This document shows, piece by piece, positions 41,943 to 50,447 of a DNA stretch of 64,000 nucleotides. Every line of letters starts with the position of its first letter. Positions within the stretch are counted from its first letter, which is position 1. The notes beneath the pieces were generated by a model. The model had not been told where the DNA came from and ran no database searches. It worked only from the letters and a program-made list of their open reading frames with translations. Origin of the DNA: UBA3824 sp017541145 (GTDB taxonomy: Bacteria > Bacteroidota > Bacteroidia > Bacteroidales > UBA3824); NCBI GenBank assembly GCA_947168365.1, contig CAMVLO010000007.1, positions 31,070-95,069 of the forward strand, written 5' to 3'. The translations under genes were made by a program, and so were the position numbers.

Positions 41943-43397
41943 ATGGAAGAATTAGATAATTATAGAAACATACAGAGAGGTTGTTCGGGTATTAAGATTA
42001 CAACAAAAGATATCAATCAAGAGGGTTGCGCTTCTTGTATGAAAACCGATAGTTGCAACAAGTTGAATGTTTATGACTGGTTGGACGAAGTGCCGCCGGC
42101 TCCAAGTTCGTATACAGATATCGTTGAAGTCAGATTCAAGAATACTCGAAAAGGTTTCTATCGCAATGTCAACAATTTGGATTTGCAAGTTGGCGACGTG
42201 GTAGCGGTGGAAGCTTCACCCGGACATGATATTGGAGTAGTTTCCGTGAAAGGTCCTCTCGTGTTTTTCCAACTTAAAAAGGCACGTATCAATCTCGATC
42301 AAGAGTTCAAAAAAATCTATCGCAAAGCTAAAACCAGCGATATCGAAAAGTGGAAACAATTTGTAGCCAAAGAAGACGGAGTAATGCTTCGTTCCCGTCA
42401 AATTGCTGATAATTTGCATCTTAATATGAAAATTGGAGATGTGGAATTTCAGGGCGACGGTACAAAAGCTATTTTCTATTATATCGCAGACGAACGTGTG
42501 GATTTCCGCGAACTTATAAAAATTATGGCGGAAGAATTCAAGATTCGTATCGAGATGAAACAAATCGGTGCCCGTCAAGAGGCTGGTAGAATTGGCGGTA
42601 TCGGTCCTTGCGGTCGTGAACTTTGTTGTACTACTTGGATTACAAATTTTGTATCTGTTTCAACAAATTCAGCACGTCAACAAGAATTGTCACCGAATCC
42701 GCAAAAACTTGCAGGTCAGTGCGGTAAACTGAAATGTTGTCTTAATTACGAGCTTGATGCTTATATCGATGCGCAAAAAGACTTTCCGAATGTACGTCAA
42801 CCGCTTGAGACTATGGAAGGTACGGCTTATCATCAGAAGACGGATATCTTTAAGCGCGTGATGTGGTATAGTTACGACCAAAATTCGTCTGTAAATATTA
42901 CTGTAGTTCCTATCGACAGAGTGAAAGAAATTTTGGATATGAACAAGGCAGGCAAAAAACCTGATACTCTGTTGCTTAATGATAAAACTCAGGAAAAAGA
43001 TTCAACACCGTCAAAAGTTAATGACGACGAATTTACAAACGATATCGGAACTGACAGTATTACTCGTTTTGACAATTCTAAACGTAAAAAACGTAAGAAT
43101 AAGAAAAACAAAGGGACTGCAAATGCTAATGCTAATCAGTCAAAACAAAATAATCAGCCGGAGGTTGAAAATCAGCAGAAACAAAATCCTGTAAAAAACA
43201 ATCCTCCTAATCCGAATAAAAATAAAAATCGGAATAGTAACAATAATCCTAACAACGGACAAAATGCTAATCCGAATCAACGTCGTGAGAAATCCGGCAA
43301 AAATAATAATCAAGGTCGCAAACAAAACGACAATCAAAATATTCAGAATAATCAAAACGCTCAGAATCAGAAGAAAAATCCTGAGCACAGTAATTAA
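41943..43397 (+). CDS. ricT: PSP1-domain protein RicT (YaaT) with Asn-rich tail
   Basis: 484 residues. The N terminus has CASCMKTDSC, then the PSP1 core (VEVRFKNTRKGFYRNVNN, GDVVAVEASPGHDIGVVSV) and the RicT cysteine cluster GIGPCGRELCCTTW and AGQCGKLKCCLNYE (about residues 218-268). RicT in Bacillus is part of an iron-sulfur complex that adjusts RNase Y activity. From about residue 377 the protein is a lysine-rich then Asn/Gln-rich tail of over 100 residues, probably disordered. The stop codon overlaps the ATG of the first ketosynthase by one base. Confidence 0.85.
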   Translation: MEELDNYRNIQRGCSGIKITTKDINQEGCASCMKTDSCNKLNVYDWLDEVPPAPSSYTDIVEVRFKNTRKGFYRNVNNLDLQVGDVVAVEASPGHDIGVVSVKGPLVFFQLKKARINLDQEFKKIYRKAKTSDIEKWKQFVAKEDGVMLRSRQIADNLHLNMKIGDVEFQGDGTKAIFYYIADERVDFRELIKIMAEEFKIRIEMKQIGARQEAGRIGGIGPCGRELCCTTWITNFVSVSTNSARQQELSPNPQKLAGQCGKLKCCLNYELDAYIDAQKDFPNVRQPLETMEGTAYHQKTDIFKRVMWYSYDQNSSVNITVVPIDRVKEILDMNKAGKKPDTLLLNDKTQEKDSTPSKVNDDEFTNDIGTDSITRFDNSKRKKRKNKKNKGTANANANQSKQNNQPEVENQQKQNPVKNNPPNPNKNKNRNSNNNPNNGQNANPNQRREKSGKNNNQGRKQNDNQNIQNNQNAQNQKKNPEHSN

Positions 43398-44620
43398 TGA
43401 ATATGGGCAGAAGGGTTGTAATCACCGGTTTTGGAATTTATTCTTGCATCGGTCAAGACATCGATACAGTGAGAGATTCGTTGTATTACGGTAAATCCGG
43501 AATTGTTTTGTCGCAAGAACGATTGGATTACGGTTACAAGTCAGGTTTAACCGGAATTTTACCAAAGCCGGAGTTGAAAGGTAAACTCGACAGGCGCGAG
43601 CGTATTTGTTTGGCTCAAGAAGGTGAGTTCGCTTATTTGTCTACAATTCAAGCTCTTGAGATGTCGCATTTGGACGCAGACTATTTGCGTGACAATGTTG
43701 TAGGAATTATTTTCGGAAATGATTCTTCTGCTTCTGCAATTGTAGAATCTCAAAAAATCATGAACGAAAAGCATGATACTCAACTTGTTGGATCTGCATT
43801 TGTTTTTCAGTCGATGAATAGTACCGTTTCAATGAATCTTAGTACGATATTCAAGTTGAAAGGTATAAATTTCTCAATTGGAGCTGCTTGTGCGTCAAGT
43901 ACTCATGCCATCGGAATTGCTACAACATTGATTCGTGACGGTATGCAGGATGTGATAATTTGCGGCGGAGCTCAGGAAGTGAATTTATATTCTGTTCTAA
44001 ATTTTGATTCGTTGGGAGTTTTTTCTAATTATAAAGGTGATCCGACAAAAGCATCGCGACCGTTTGACAAAAATCGTGACGGTCTTGTGCCTTCGGGCGG
44101 AGCTGCTACTTTGATTTTGGAAGAATACGACCACGCGATAAAACGCGGTGCAAAAATTTACGGAGAAATTCTCGGTTACGGTTTTTCGTCAACCGGCGAC
44201 AAAATCACCAAACCGGGTCACGACGGTACAGAAATCGCAATTAGTCAGGCGTTGAAAAATGCTGATATTACGGTTGCTGACGTTGATTATATCAATGCTC
44301 ACGCTACTTCTACAGTTTTGGGCGATGCGGCGGAAGCTATTGCGCTTACTAATATTTTTGGTGACAGAATGCCGTACGTAAGCAGTACCAAATCTATTAC
44401 GGGGCATGAATGTTGGATGGCCGGTGCCTCAGAAGTAGTTTACTCTTTGATTATGATGCACAATGATTTTGTAGCACCAAATATAAATTTTGAAAGTCCG
44501 GATCAATACTCGGCAAAACTCAATTTGGCAACAGAAACCAAATCGGCTAAAATTAATACAGTGCTATCCAATTCGTTTGGTTTTGGAGGTACTAATGCAG
44601 TTTTGGTATTAAGGAAATAA
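43397..44620 (+). CDS. Beta-ketoacyl-ACP synthase 1 of the biosynthetic block
   Basis: 407 residues of the KAS II type with a full triad: Cys in GAACASSTHAIG (about residue 165), His in NAHATSTVLGD (about 303) and His in KSITGHECWMAGA (about 338). The C-terminal FGFGGTNAVLVL is intact. It is closer to FabF than the other ketosynthases in the block. It starts inside the ricT stop codon, so it is probably translated by coupling. The ACP gene follows after 18 bp. Confidence 0.9.
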   Translation: MNMGRRVVITGFGIYSCIGQDIDTVRDSLYYGKSGIVLSQERLDYGYKSGLTGILPKPELKGKLDRRERICLAQEGEFAYLSTIQALEMSHLDADYLRDNVVGIIFGNDSSASAIVESQKIMNEKHDTQLVGSAFVFQSMNSTVSMNLSTIFKLKGINFSIGAACASSTHAIGIATTLIRDGMQDVIICGGAQEVNLYSVLNFDSLGVFSNYKGDPTKASRPFDKNRDGLVPSGGAATLILEEYDHAIKRGAKIYGEILGYGFSSTGDKITKPGHDGTEIAISQALKNADITVADVDYINAHATSTVLGDAAEAIALTNIFGDRMPYVSSTKSITGHECWMAGASEVVYSLIMMHNDFVAPNINFESPDQYSAKLNLATETKSAKINTVLSNSFGFGGTNAVLVLRK

Positions 44621-44638
44621 AACACTGTTATAAATTCT

Positions 44639-44881
44639 ATGGATATCAACGAAGTAACCGAAAAGGTCAAAAAATTCCTTGTTGAGGAATTTGAAATAGA
44701 GGAAGACAAAATAAAACCCGATGCAAATCTGAAATCAGATTTGGGTATCGACAGTTTGGATTTTGTTGACATTGTGGTAGTTGTAGAAGATATTTTTGGA
44801 TTTAAATTACAAGCGGAAGAATTGCGTAATATTCAGACATTTAGTGAATTTTGCAATTATATCCATTCAAAAACAAAGTAA
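44639..44881 (+). CDS. Acyl carrier protein, block copy 1
   Basis: 80 residues with the phosphopantetheine serine in LGIDSLDFVDIVV (about residue 39). It differs clearly from the housekeeping AcpP (LGADSLDTVEL), as expected for a dedicated carrier. Its stop overlaps the next start by one base, so it and the LpxL-like acyltransferase are translationally coupled; the pairing suggests that the acyltransferase draws from this carrier. Confidence 0.92.
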   Translation: MDINEVTEKVKKFLVEEFEIEEDKIKPDANLKSDLGIDSLDFVDIVVVVEDIFGFKLQAEELRNIQTFSEFCNYIHSKTK

Positions 44882-45789
44882 TGGGAAATACAACTTCATA
44901 CAAGTGGAAAGGAGTAACCGGCGGAGGCAATTTTGGACTTAAATCTTTGTTTTTCTTGTTCAAATATTGCGATGTAAGAGTCGGTTATTTTTTTATGTAT
45001 TTAACTATACCTTTTTACATCTTGTTTGGAGTAAAAGTCAGAAAATCTATTGAACATTATTTTCAATATGTTTACGGATTTGGAAAAATAAAATCTTTTT
45101 TCAAAACATGGCATTGTTACAATACATTTGGAAAAGTGATGTTGGACAGATTTTCGATTTTTTCCGGTCAAAAACATAAATTCAAAGTTGAAACCGAAGG
45201 TGTTGACTTGTTTTGGGACTTGATGAAATCCGGAAAGGGTTTTATGATGGTAGGTTCTCATACCGGAAATTTTGAAATTTGCGGTTACCTTTTGCATCAG
45301 GATATCAAAAAGATTTATGCGTTGGTCTTCGGCGGAGAAACACAAGTACTTCAGCAAAAGCGTTTTGCACAGTTTATAACCAATAATATTGAAATGGTAG
45401 CTGTAAAAGATGATATGTCGCATCTTTTCGTAATGAACGATGCTTTGATGAACGGAAATATCATCACAATGCCTGCTGACAGAAATTTAGGAAGTTCAAA
45501 ATCAGTAACATGTAATTTCGGAAAAGCTACTGCTGAATTTCCGGTCGGACCGTTTTCCATTGCTGCAATTCGTGACGTGCCGGTTTTGGCGGTTTTTGTT
45601 TACAGATTGAAAACTCATGAATACAAAGTGATTGTAAAAAAAATTGAGATTAATAGTGATACAGAAGTAAAATCTGCGAAAAAGAAAGCCGAGATGCTTG
45701 CTCAAATTTTTGTTAGTGAGTTGGAAAAACAAGTTTTTGAATTTCCGTGTCAATGGTTTAACTTTTTTGAATTTTTCAATCAAAAATAA
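44881..45789 (+). CDS. LpxL/LABLAT-type acyltransferase
   Basis: 302 residues from ATG 44881. The acyltransferase box is GSHTGNFEICGYLL (H-4x-E, His about residue 125), and DRNLGSSKSVTCNFGKATAEF, split here as DRNLGSSKSV and CNFGKATAEFPVG, matches the second conserved block of lipid A acyltransferase-like enzymes. One hydrophobic segment (VGYFFMYLTIPFYILFGV) near residue 33 anchors it in the inner membrane. In aryl polyene and flexirubin clusters such enzymes attach the polyketide chain to a lipid; that role is inferred here. Confidence 0.85.
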   Translation: MGNTTSYKWKGVTGGGNFGLKSLFFLFKYCDVRVGYFFMYLTIPFYILFGVKVRKSIEHYFQYVYGFGKIKSFFKTWHCYNTFGKVMLDRFSIFSGQKHKFKVETEGVDLFWDLMKSGKGFMMVGSHTGNFEICGYLLHQDIKKIYALVFGGETQVLQQKRFAQFITNNIEMVAVKDDMSHLFVMNDALMNGNIITMPADRNLGSSKSVTCNFGKATAEFPVGPFSIAAIRDVPVLAVFVYRLKTHEYKVIVKKIEINSDTEVKSAKKKAEMLAQIFVSELEKQVFEFPCQWFNFFEFFNQK

Positions 45790-45791
45790 TA

Positions 45792-46925
45792 ATGATTAAT
45801 ATTTTATCAGACAGCCTAATTACACCTTTAGGATTTTGTTCCGAAGAGAATTATCAAAATGTAAAACTCGGAAAAACAGGCATTAAGACCTATTCCGGAA
45901 TTTTGGGTGTTGACAAACAAGTTTCTTGTTCAAAAATCGATGACATCCTTTTGGATTCAGAATTTGAAAAACAAATCAATCAAAATTCTGTAAAATATAC
46001 TCGTCTCGAAAAAGCAGCATTACTTTCGGTAAAACAAGCTGTTGATAAATCCGAAATAGATGTAACTTCTTGTAGAACAGCATTCTTTTTTTCGTCTACA
46101 AAAGGAAATGTAGAACTTTTGGAAAAAAATAGTTTTGAAGAAGACAGACTTTATCTTTGGCATACGGCTAAAATGATTACTGATTTTTTCAAAAATCCGA
46201 ATATACCTATTGTAGTTTCAAATGCTTGTATTTCAGGAATATGCTCGATAATTTCAGCATCTCGTGCTATAGAATCCGGACGGTTTGACAACGCCGTGAT
46301 TGTTGGTGCAGATGTATTATCAAAGTTTACAATTTCAGGTTTTTCGTGTTTAAAAGCCTTGTCGCCGGAGCCTTGCAAACCTTTTGATAAAGACCGAAAA
46401 GGACTTAATCTTGGCGAGGCCGCGGCTACAATGATTTTGTCTCGCGGAGATGTAAATTCAAAATATACTAGCTTTTTAGCCGGTTCTATTCGTAATGATG
46501 CAAATCATATTTCGGGTCCGTCACGAACTGCTGAGGGCGCGTACAATGCTCTTACTGATATACTTACGGGTTTTGATACCGAGCAAATTGCATTTGTTTC
46601 TACTCATGGAACTGCCACTTTTTTCAACGATGAGATGGAGTCCATTGCTATCGATCGTATGAAATTGAATAACAAACCGATAAATGCTTTCAAAGGATAT
46701 TACGGTCATACATTGGGTGCAGCCGGAATTTTGGAAGCTGTTATAGCATCACATTCAATAAACGATAATACTGTACTGAAAACCAGAGGGTTTGAAAATC
46801 TTGGCGTTTCAAGAGAAATTAATCCTACAAGAGAAAATCTTGTAACAGACAAACCTTATTTTGTAAAATTGATTTCAGGATTTGGCGGTACAAATGCTGC
46901 TGCAATTTTTAAGAAAGGAGAGTAA
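45792..46925 (+). CDS. Beta-ketoacyl-ACP synthase 2 of the block
   Basis: 377 residues, shorter than FabF. The triad is present: Cys in SNACISGICSI (about residue 144), His in STHGTATFFND (about 273) and His in KGYYGHTLGAAG (about 307). The end FGGTNAAAIFKK is intact. The N-terminal 60 residues differ strongly from FabF. It starts 3 bp after the acyltransferase stop. Substrate and position in the pathway cannot be read. Confidence 0.88.
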   Translation: MINILSDSLITPLGFCSEENYQNVKLGKTGIKTYSGILGVDKQVSCSKIDDILLDSEFEKQINQNSVKYTRLEKAALLSVKQAVDKSEIDVTSCRTAFFFSSTKGNVELLEKNSFEEDRLYLWHTAKMITDFFKNPNIPIVVSNACISGICSIISASRAIESGRFDNAVIVGADVLSKFTISGFSCLKALSPEPCKPFDKDRKGLNLGEAAATMILSRGDVNSKYTSFLAGSIRNDANHISGPSRTAEGAYNALTDILTGFDTEQIAFVSTHGTATFFNDEMESIAIDRMKLNNKPINAFKGYYGHTLGAAGILEAVIASHSINDNTVLKTRGFENLGVSREINPTRENLVTDKPYFVKLISGFGGTNAAAIFKKGE

Positions 46926-46929
46926 AATT

Positions 46930-47556
46930 ATGGCGTATATTGTTGACTATTCTTATATAAATCAGTCGAATCTTAGTTTCGGAACTTCATCTTTTAAGTC
47001 TGAAATCACTGAAAACGATTTGGTTGAAAATAATTTTTTGACTGCGATTTATCGTAAACAAAATTACAGTTATCCGAAATTTTTCAAGATGGACAATCTT
47101 TCGAAAATCGGTTTTTTGAATGCAGAATTGTTGCTTTCTCATTTTCCGGAAGTAGAAAATCGTAAAAATGCCGGTGTGATATGTTTTAATAGAATTTCGT
47201 CGCTTACAACTGACAAAAATTTTGAGAATACGATTATTGACAGCAACAATTATTATCCTTCGCCGGCTCTTTTTGTGTATACATTGCCTAATATCGAGAC
47301 CGGTGAGATTTGTATCCGACATAAATTTATGGGCGAATCGTCTTTTTATGTTACAGAACATTTCAATTCTAAATATATCGCTGATATTGTTGAAGATAGC
47401 CTAAAATTTAATGATATCATTTTGTCAGGTTGGTCAGATTTTGTAAATTCGCAAATTAAATCTTTGATGTTTTTGGTTTCAAAAGATAAATCTGAAGACT
47501 CAGAATTGTTTGATTCTCAGAATATTGAAAAGATTTTTAAGTCATTGTTTTTATAA
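46930..47556 (+). CDS. Half-size ketosynthase-like protein
   Basis: 208 residues from ATG 46930. The middle has the pattern of a ketosynthase N-terminal half: FKMDNLSKIGFLNAELLLSH, NAGVICFNRISSL, and PSPALFVYTLPNIETGEICIR, which corresponds to the stretch before the catalytic cysteine. The cysteine position falls in MGESSFYV and no Cys-His-His is present; the second half of the fold is missing. Similar small proteins occur in flexirubin-type clusters as I recall. It may stabilise or gate another ketosynthase. Confidence 0.65.
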   Translation: MAYIVDYSYINQSNLSFGTSSFKSEITENDLVENNFLTAIYRKQNYSYPKFFKMDNLSKIGFLNAELLLSHFPEVENRKNAGVICFNRISSLTTDKNFENTIIDSNNYYPSPALFVYTLPNIETGEICIRHKFMGESSFYVTEHFNSKYIADIVEDSLKFNDIILSGWSDFVNSQIKSLMFLVSKDKSEDSELFDSQNIEKIFKSLFL

Positions 47557-47588
47557 TAAAAGTCACAAAAAAAAAGATAACCTACAAA

Positions 47589-47840
47589 ATGGACGAATTG
47601 ATTTTAAAGTTGAAAAGAGAAATCATTGAGACACTTAATCTTGATGATATGAAACCAGAAGATATCAAAGACGACGAACCTTTGTTCGGCGATGGTCTTG
47701 GCTTGGATTCTATTGATGCATTGGAACTTATCGTTCTCATGGAAAAAAATTACGGTATAAAATTGCGTGATGCTTCCGAAGGCAAAAAAATATTTGCTTC
47801 GGTAAAAGTGATGGCAGATTATATCAAGGATAACAGATAG
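47589..47840 (+). CDS. Acyl carrier protein, block copy 2
   Basis: 83 residues with the attachment serine in GLGLDSIDALELIV (about residue 40). The sequence DSIDALEL is the form typical of dedicated carriers in aryl polyene-type clusters. It lies 16 bp before ketosynthase 3, which suggests that the two work together in chain extension. Confidence 0.92.
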   Translation: MDELILKLKREIIETLNLDDMKPEDIKDDEPLFGDGLGLDSIDALELIVLMEKNYGIKLRDASEGKKIFASVKVMADYIKDNR

Positions 47841-47855
47841 AAATAAAGTAAAATA

Positions 47856-49043
47856 ATGAAGATTTTCGTCACGGGAATTGGTGCAATTTCAGCTATCGGA
47901 AACAATTGTAATGAGATTTTCCATAGTTTGAAAAACGGAATTTCAGGGATTTCAAAGTTGGAATTTCTAAAAACTATTCATTCTGAATTTCCGTGTGGCG
48001 AAATCAAGATGGATTACAATCAACTTGCTGATTTCGCCGGATTTGATAATCAAAAAACATTGGTGAGAACTCCGCTTTTGGGTTTAATAGCAGTAAAAGA
48101 AGCGTTGAATTCTGCCAAACTTTATTCTAAATCCGATTTGAAAATCGCTTTTGTTTCAGGAACTACTGTTGGCGGGATGGATAGAATGGAACAGTTTTAC
48201 GATGATTTTGTTAACAACGATTCCAAAAATTTTTATCTTTATCCGCATGACATCGGTGATAGTACAGAATTTATAGCAGAAAATATAGGATTGTTTTCAT
48301 CTGTGATGTCGATTTCTACGGCGTGTTCTTCTGGAGCTAACTCGTTGATTATCGGTGCAGAACTTATAAAAAGCGGTCGTTTTGATATTGTTGTAGCAGG
48401 CGGTGCTGAAAGTTTGTCGCTTTATCATTTCAACGGATTTAATTCTCTTAAAATTTTGTCTGCTGAGATGTGCCGACCTTTTGATAATTTTCGTAGCGGT
48501 CTGAATCTTGGTGAGGGTGCAGGTTATTTGGTCTTGGAAAGTGAAAAGGCTGTAACTCAGCGTAATGCAAAACCTCTTTGCTTACTTCAAGGCTATGCAA
48601 ATACATGTGACGCTTATCATCAAACTGCAACTTCTGAGAATGGCGACGGACCGTTTTTGGCAATGCAAAAGGCTTTGGAACTTGGCGGTTTGAAACCAAG
48701 CGATATTGATTATATCAATTGTCACGGCACTGCTACGCCAAACAACGATTTAACAGAAGGTCGTGCGATGAAAAGAATTTTTGGCGAAAATATGCCTGAT
48801 TTTTCTTCAACAAAAGCTTTTACAGGTCATACCACAAGTGCTTCAGGAGGTTTGGAATCCGTAATTTCTGTGATGTGTCTTGTAAATGATTTTTTGCCGA
48901 TCAATCTGAATTTTCATGATCCTATTCCGGAATTGAATATCAGTCCGTTAACTGAAAATAAAACTAAGGTTTTGCATCATGTTATGAACAATAGTTTCGG
49001 TTTTGGCGGCAATGATTCTTCATTAATTTTTTCAAAAATTTAA
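47856..49043 (+). CDS. Beta-ketoacyl-ACP synthase 3 of the block
   Basis: 395 residues. Full triad: Cys in STACSSGANSLI (about residue 156), His in NCHGTATPNND (about 289) and His in KAFTGHTTSASGG (about 324). The end is FGFGGNDSSLIF. It is followed 5 bp later by a ketosynthase-like protein that lacks both histidines, the classical arrangement of an elongating ketosynthase and its chain-length partner. It is the best candidate for the main elongating enzyme. Confidence 0.9.
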   Translation: MKIFVTGIGAISAIGNNCNEIFHSLKNGISGISKLEFLKTIHSEFPCGEIKMDYNQLADFAGFDNQKTLVRTPLLGLIAVKEALNSAKLYSKSDLKIAFVSGTTVGGMDRMEQFYDDFVNNDSKNFYLYPHDIGDSTEFIAENIGLFSSVMSISTACSSGANSLIIGAELIKSGRFDIVVAGGAESLSLYHFNGFNSLKILSAEMCRPFDNFRSGLNLGEGAGYLVLESEKAVTQRNAKPLCLLQGYANTCDAYHQTATSENGDGPFLAMQKALELGGLKPSDIDYINCHGTATPNNDLTEGRAMKRIFGENMPDFSSTKAFTGHTTSASGGLESVISVMCLVNDFLPINLNFHDPIPELNISPLTENKTKVLHHVMNNSFGFGGNDSSLIFSKI

Positions 49044-49048
49044 AAGGT

Positions 49049-50089
49049 ATGAGTACAGTATATTTAAATTCTTTCAAGCAAATTTCTGTACAAAAACCTT
49101 TGTCTGAAGATTGGATTAATAATCCTCAGAATTTTGAAAATCAAAAACTTGTAAGAACTCAAGATCCCGATTTCAAATCATTGTTACCGGCCAATGTTTG
49201 CAGACGAAATGGAAATATCTTGAAACGTGCCATGATAGTCTCAAACTTTGCGTTGAAAGAATCCGGTTTGGAATCCGTGGAGGCAGTAGTGGTCGGTTCA
49301 GGACTCGGATGTGTGGAAAATACTGAATTGTTTTTGCAAGAACTTGTGTATGAGGGCGAAGAGTTTATGAAACCTTCATATTTTATGGCGAGTACTCATA
49401 ATACAATCAGTAGTACAATCGGTATAAATCTCGGTTGCCACGGTTACAATTCAACTTATTGTCACAAAGGTGTTTCGTTTGAAAATGCCTTGTTGGATGT
49501 GTTCCTTCAAATTCAAATGAATAGAATCAAATCTGCATTTGTTGGCGGTTTTGATGAGATGTCACCGACTTATTTCAATATTTTGCAAAACGCAGGATAT
49601 TTGGTCGGCGATTCTAAGGGTTTTGCAGGCGAAGCTTCTGCCGGCGGTATTTTGTCAAACATGTTGACAGATAATACTTTATGCAAAGTTGCAGCCGTAA
49701 GACTTGGTTTTATGTTGAATGATGATGAATTGTTGGATTTATTGGATGTTACATTAACAGATGCGGGATTGCAAAAATCTGATATTTCGGCAGTTATGAC
49801 TGGAATTAATGGAAAACCGTCATCCGATGCAATTTATCATAAAAATCTTGAACTGTTTGGTATTCAAGCTCCAACACTTGGTTACGCGCATCTTTTTGGT
49901 GAAAGCTATTCAGGTTCTGTTTACGGTTTTTATGCTTCGGCAGTTTCGTTGCATCAAAATAAAATACCGCAAGTTTTATTTTTGGATAAAGAAGTTGAAA
50001 ATCAGTCTGTTCAAAATCCAAAAAATATTTTGATTTATCATCATTTCAACAACAAAGATCATTCATTTATAATTTTGCAACGATGCTGA
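49049..50089 (+). CDS. Ketosynthase-like chain-length-factor-type protein
   Basis: 346 residues of the thiolase fold, shorter than a complete ketosynthase. The region around the nucleophile reads NSTYCHKGVSFENAL, keeping a cysteine, but the two histidine motifs have become GINGKPSSD (for NxHGTxT) and LFGESYSGSVYG (for GHxxxAxG), so normal condensation chemistry is not expected. It probably pairs with ketosynthase 3 as a chain-length factor. Its last 7 bp overlap the next gene. Confidence 0.8.
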   Translation: MSTVYLNSFKQISVQKPLSEDWINNPQNFENQKLVRTQDPDFKSLLPANVCRRNGNILKRAMIVSNFALKESGLESVEAVVVGSGLGCVENTELFLQELVYEGEEFMKPSYFMASTHNTISSTIGINLGCHGYNSTYCHKGVSFENALLDVFLQIQMNRIKSAFVGGFDEMSPTYFNILQNAGYLVGDSKGFAGEASAGGILSNMLTDNTLCKVAAVRLGFMLNDDELLDLLDVTLTDAGLQKSDISAVMTGINGKPSSDAIYHKNLELFGIQAPTLGYAHLFGESYSGSVYGFYASAVSLHQNKIPQVLFLDKEVENQSVQNPKNILIYHHFNNKDHSFIILQRC

Positions 50090-50436
50090 AATTATTGATT
50101 TTATCGCTTTCGCAGTCGGCTTTATTGGCATTGGGACAAGTTTTTTTGAAAATTGCGATGTCCAAAGCCGTGAAATTCCAATTTACATGGTCTGTTATCA
50201 AATCGTATTTAACTAACTGGCCTTTTTTGTATTGCGGAATTTGTATGGGTGCAGCCTCGTTGTTATGGCTTTACATCTTAAAGCATTTTGAATTTTCAAT
50301 TGCTTATCCGTTAATAAGTTTCAGCTACGTTTTTGGCATGATAGCATCGATACTTATATTTCATGAGACTGTACCGGTTACCCGTTGGATTGGTTTAGGT
50401 TTTATTGTAATTGGAACTTTCTTTTTGTTGAAATAA
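50083..50436 (+). CDS. Small EamA/SMR-like membrane protein
   Basis: 117 residues with four predicted membrane helices (SLSQSALLALGQVFLKIA, FLYCGICMGAASLLWLYIL, IAYPLISFSYVFGMIASIL, WIGLGFIVIGTFFLL). The layout and the FEFSIAYPLISFSYVF segment match small drug-resistance/EamA-type half transporters such as the ArnE/ArnF pair that flips lipid-linked sugars. The next gene is a DPM-like glycosyltransferase, so together they may make and flip a lipid-linked sugar used on the product. Confidence 0.8.
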   Translation: MLKLLILSLSQSALLALGQVFLKIAMSKAVKFQFTWSVIKSYLTNWPFLYCGICMGAASLLWLYILKHFEFSIAYPLISFSYVFGMIASILIFHETVPVTRWIGLGFIVIGTFFLLK

Positions 50437-50447
50437 AACTATAATTT

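Noticed and set aside
49049..50089. Fully active fourth ketosynthase
   Set aside because: Both catalytic histidine motifs are missing.
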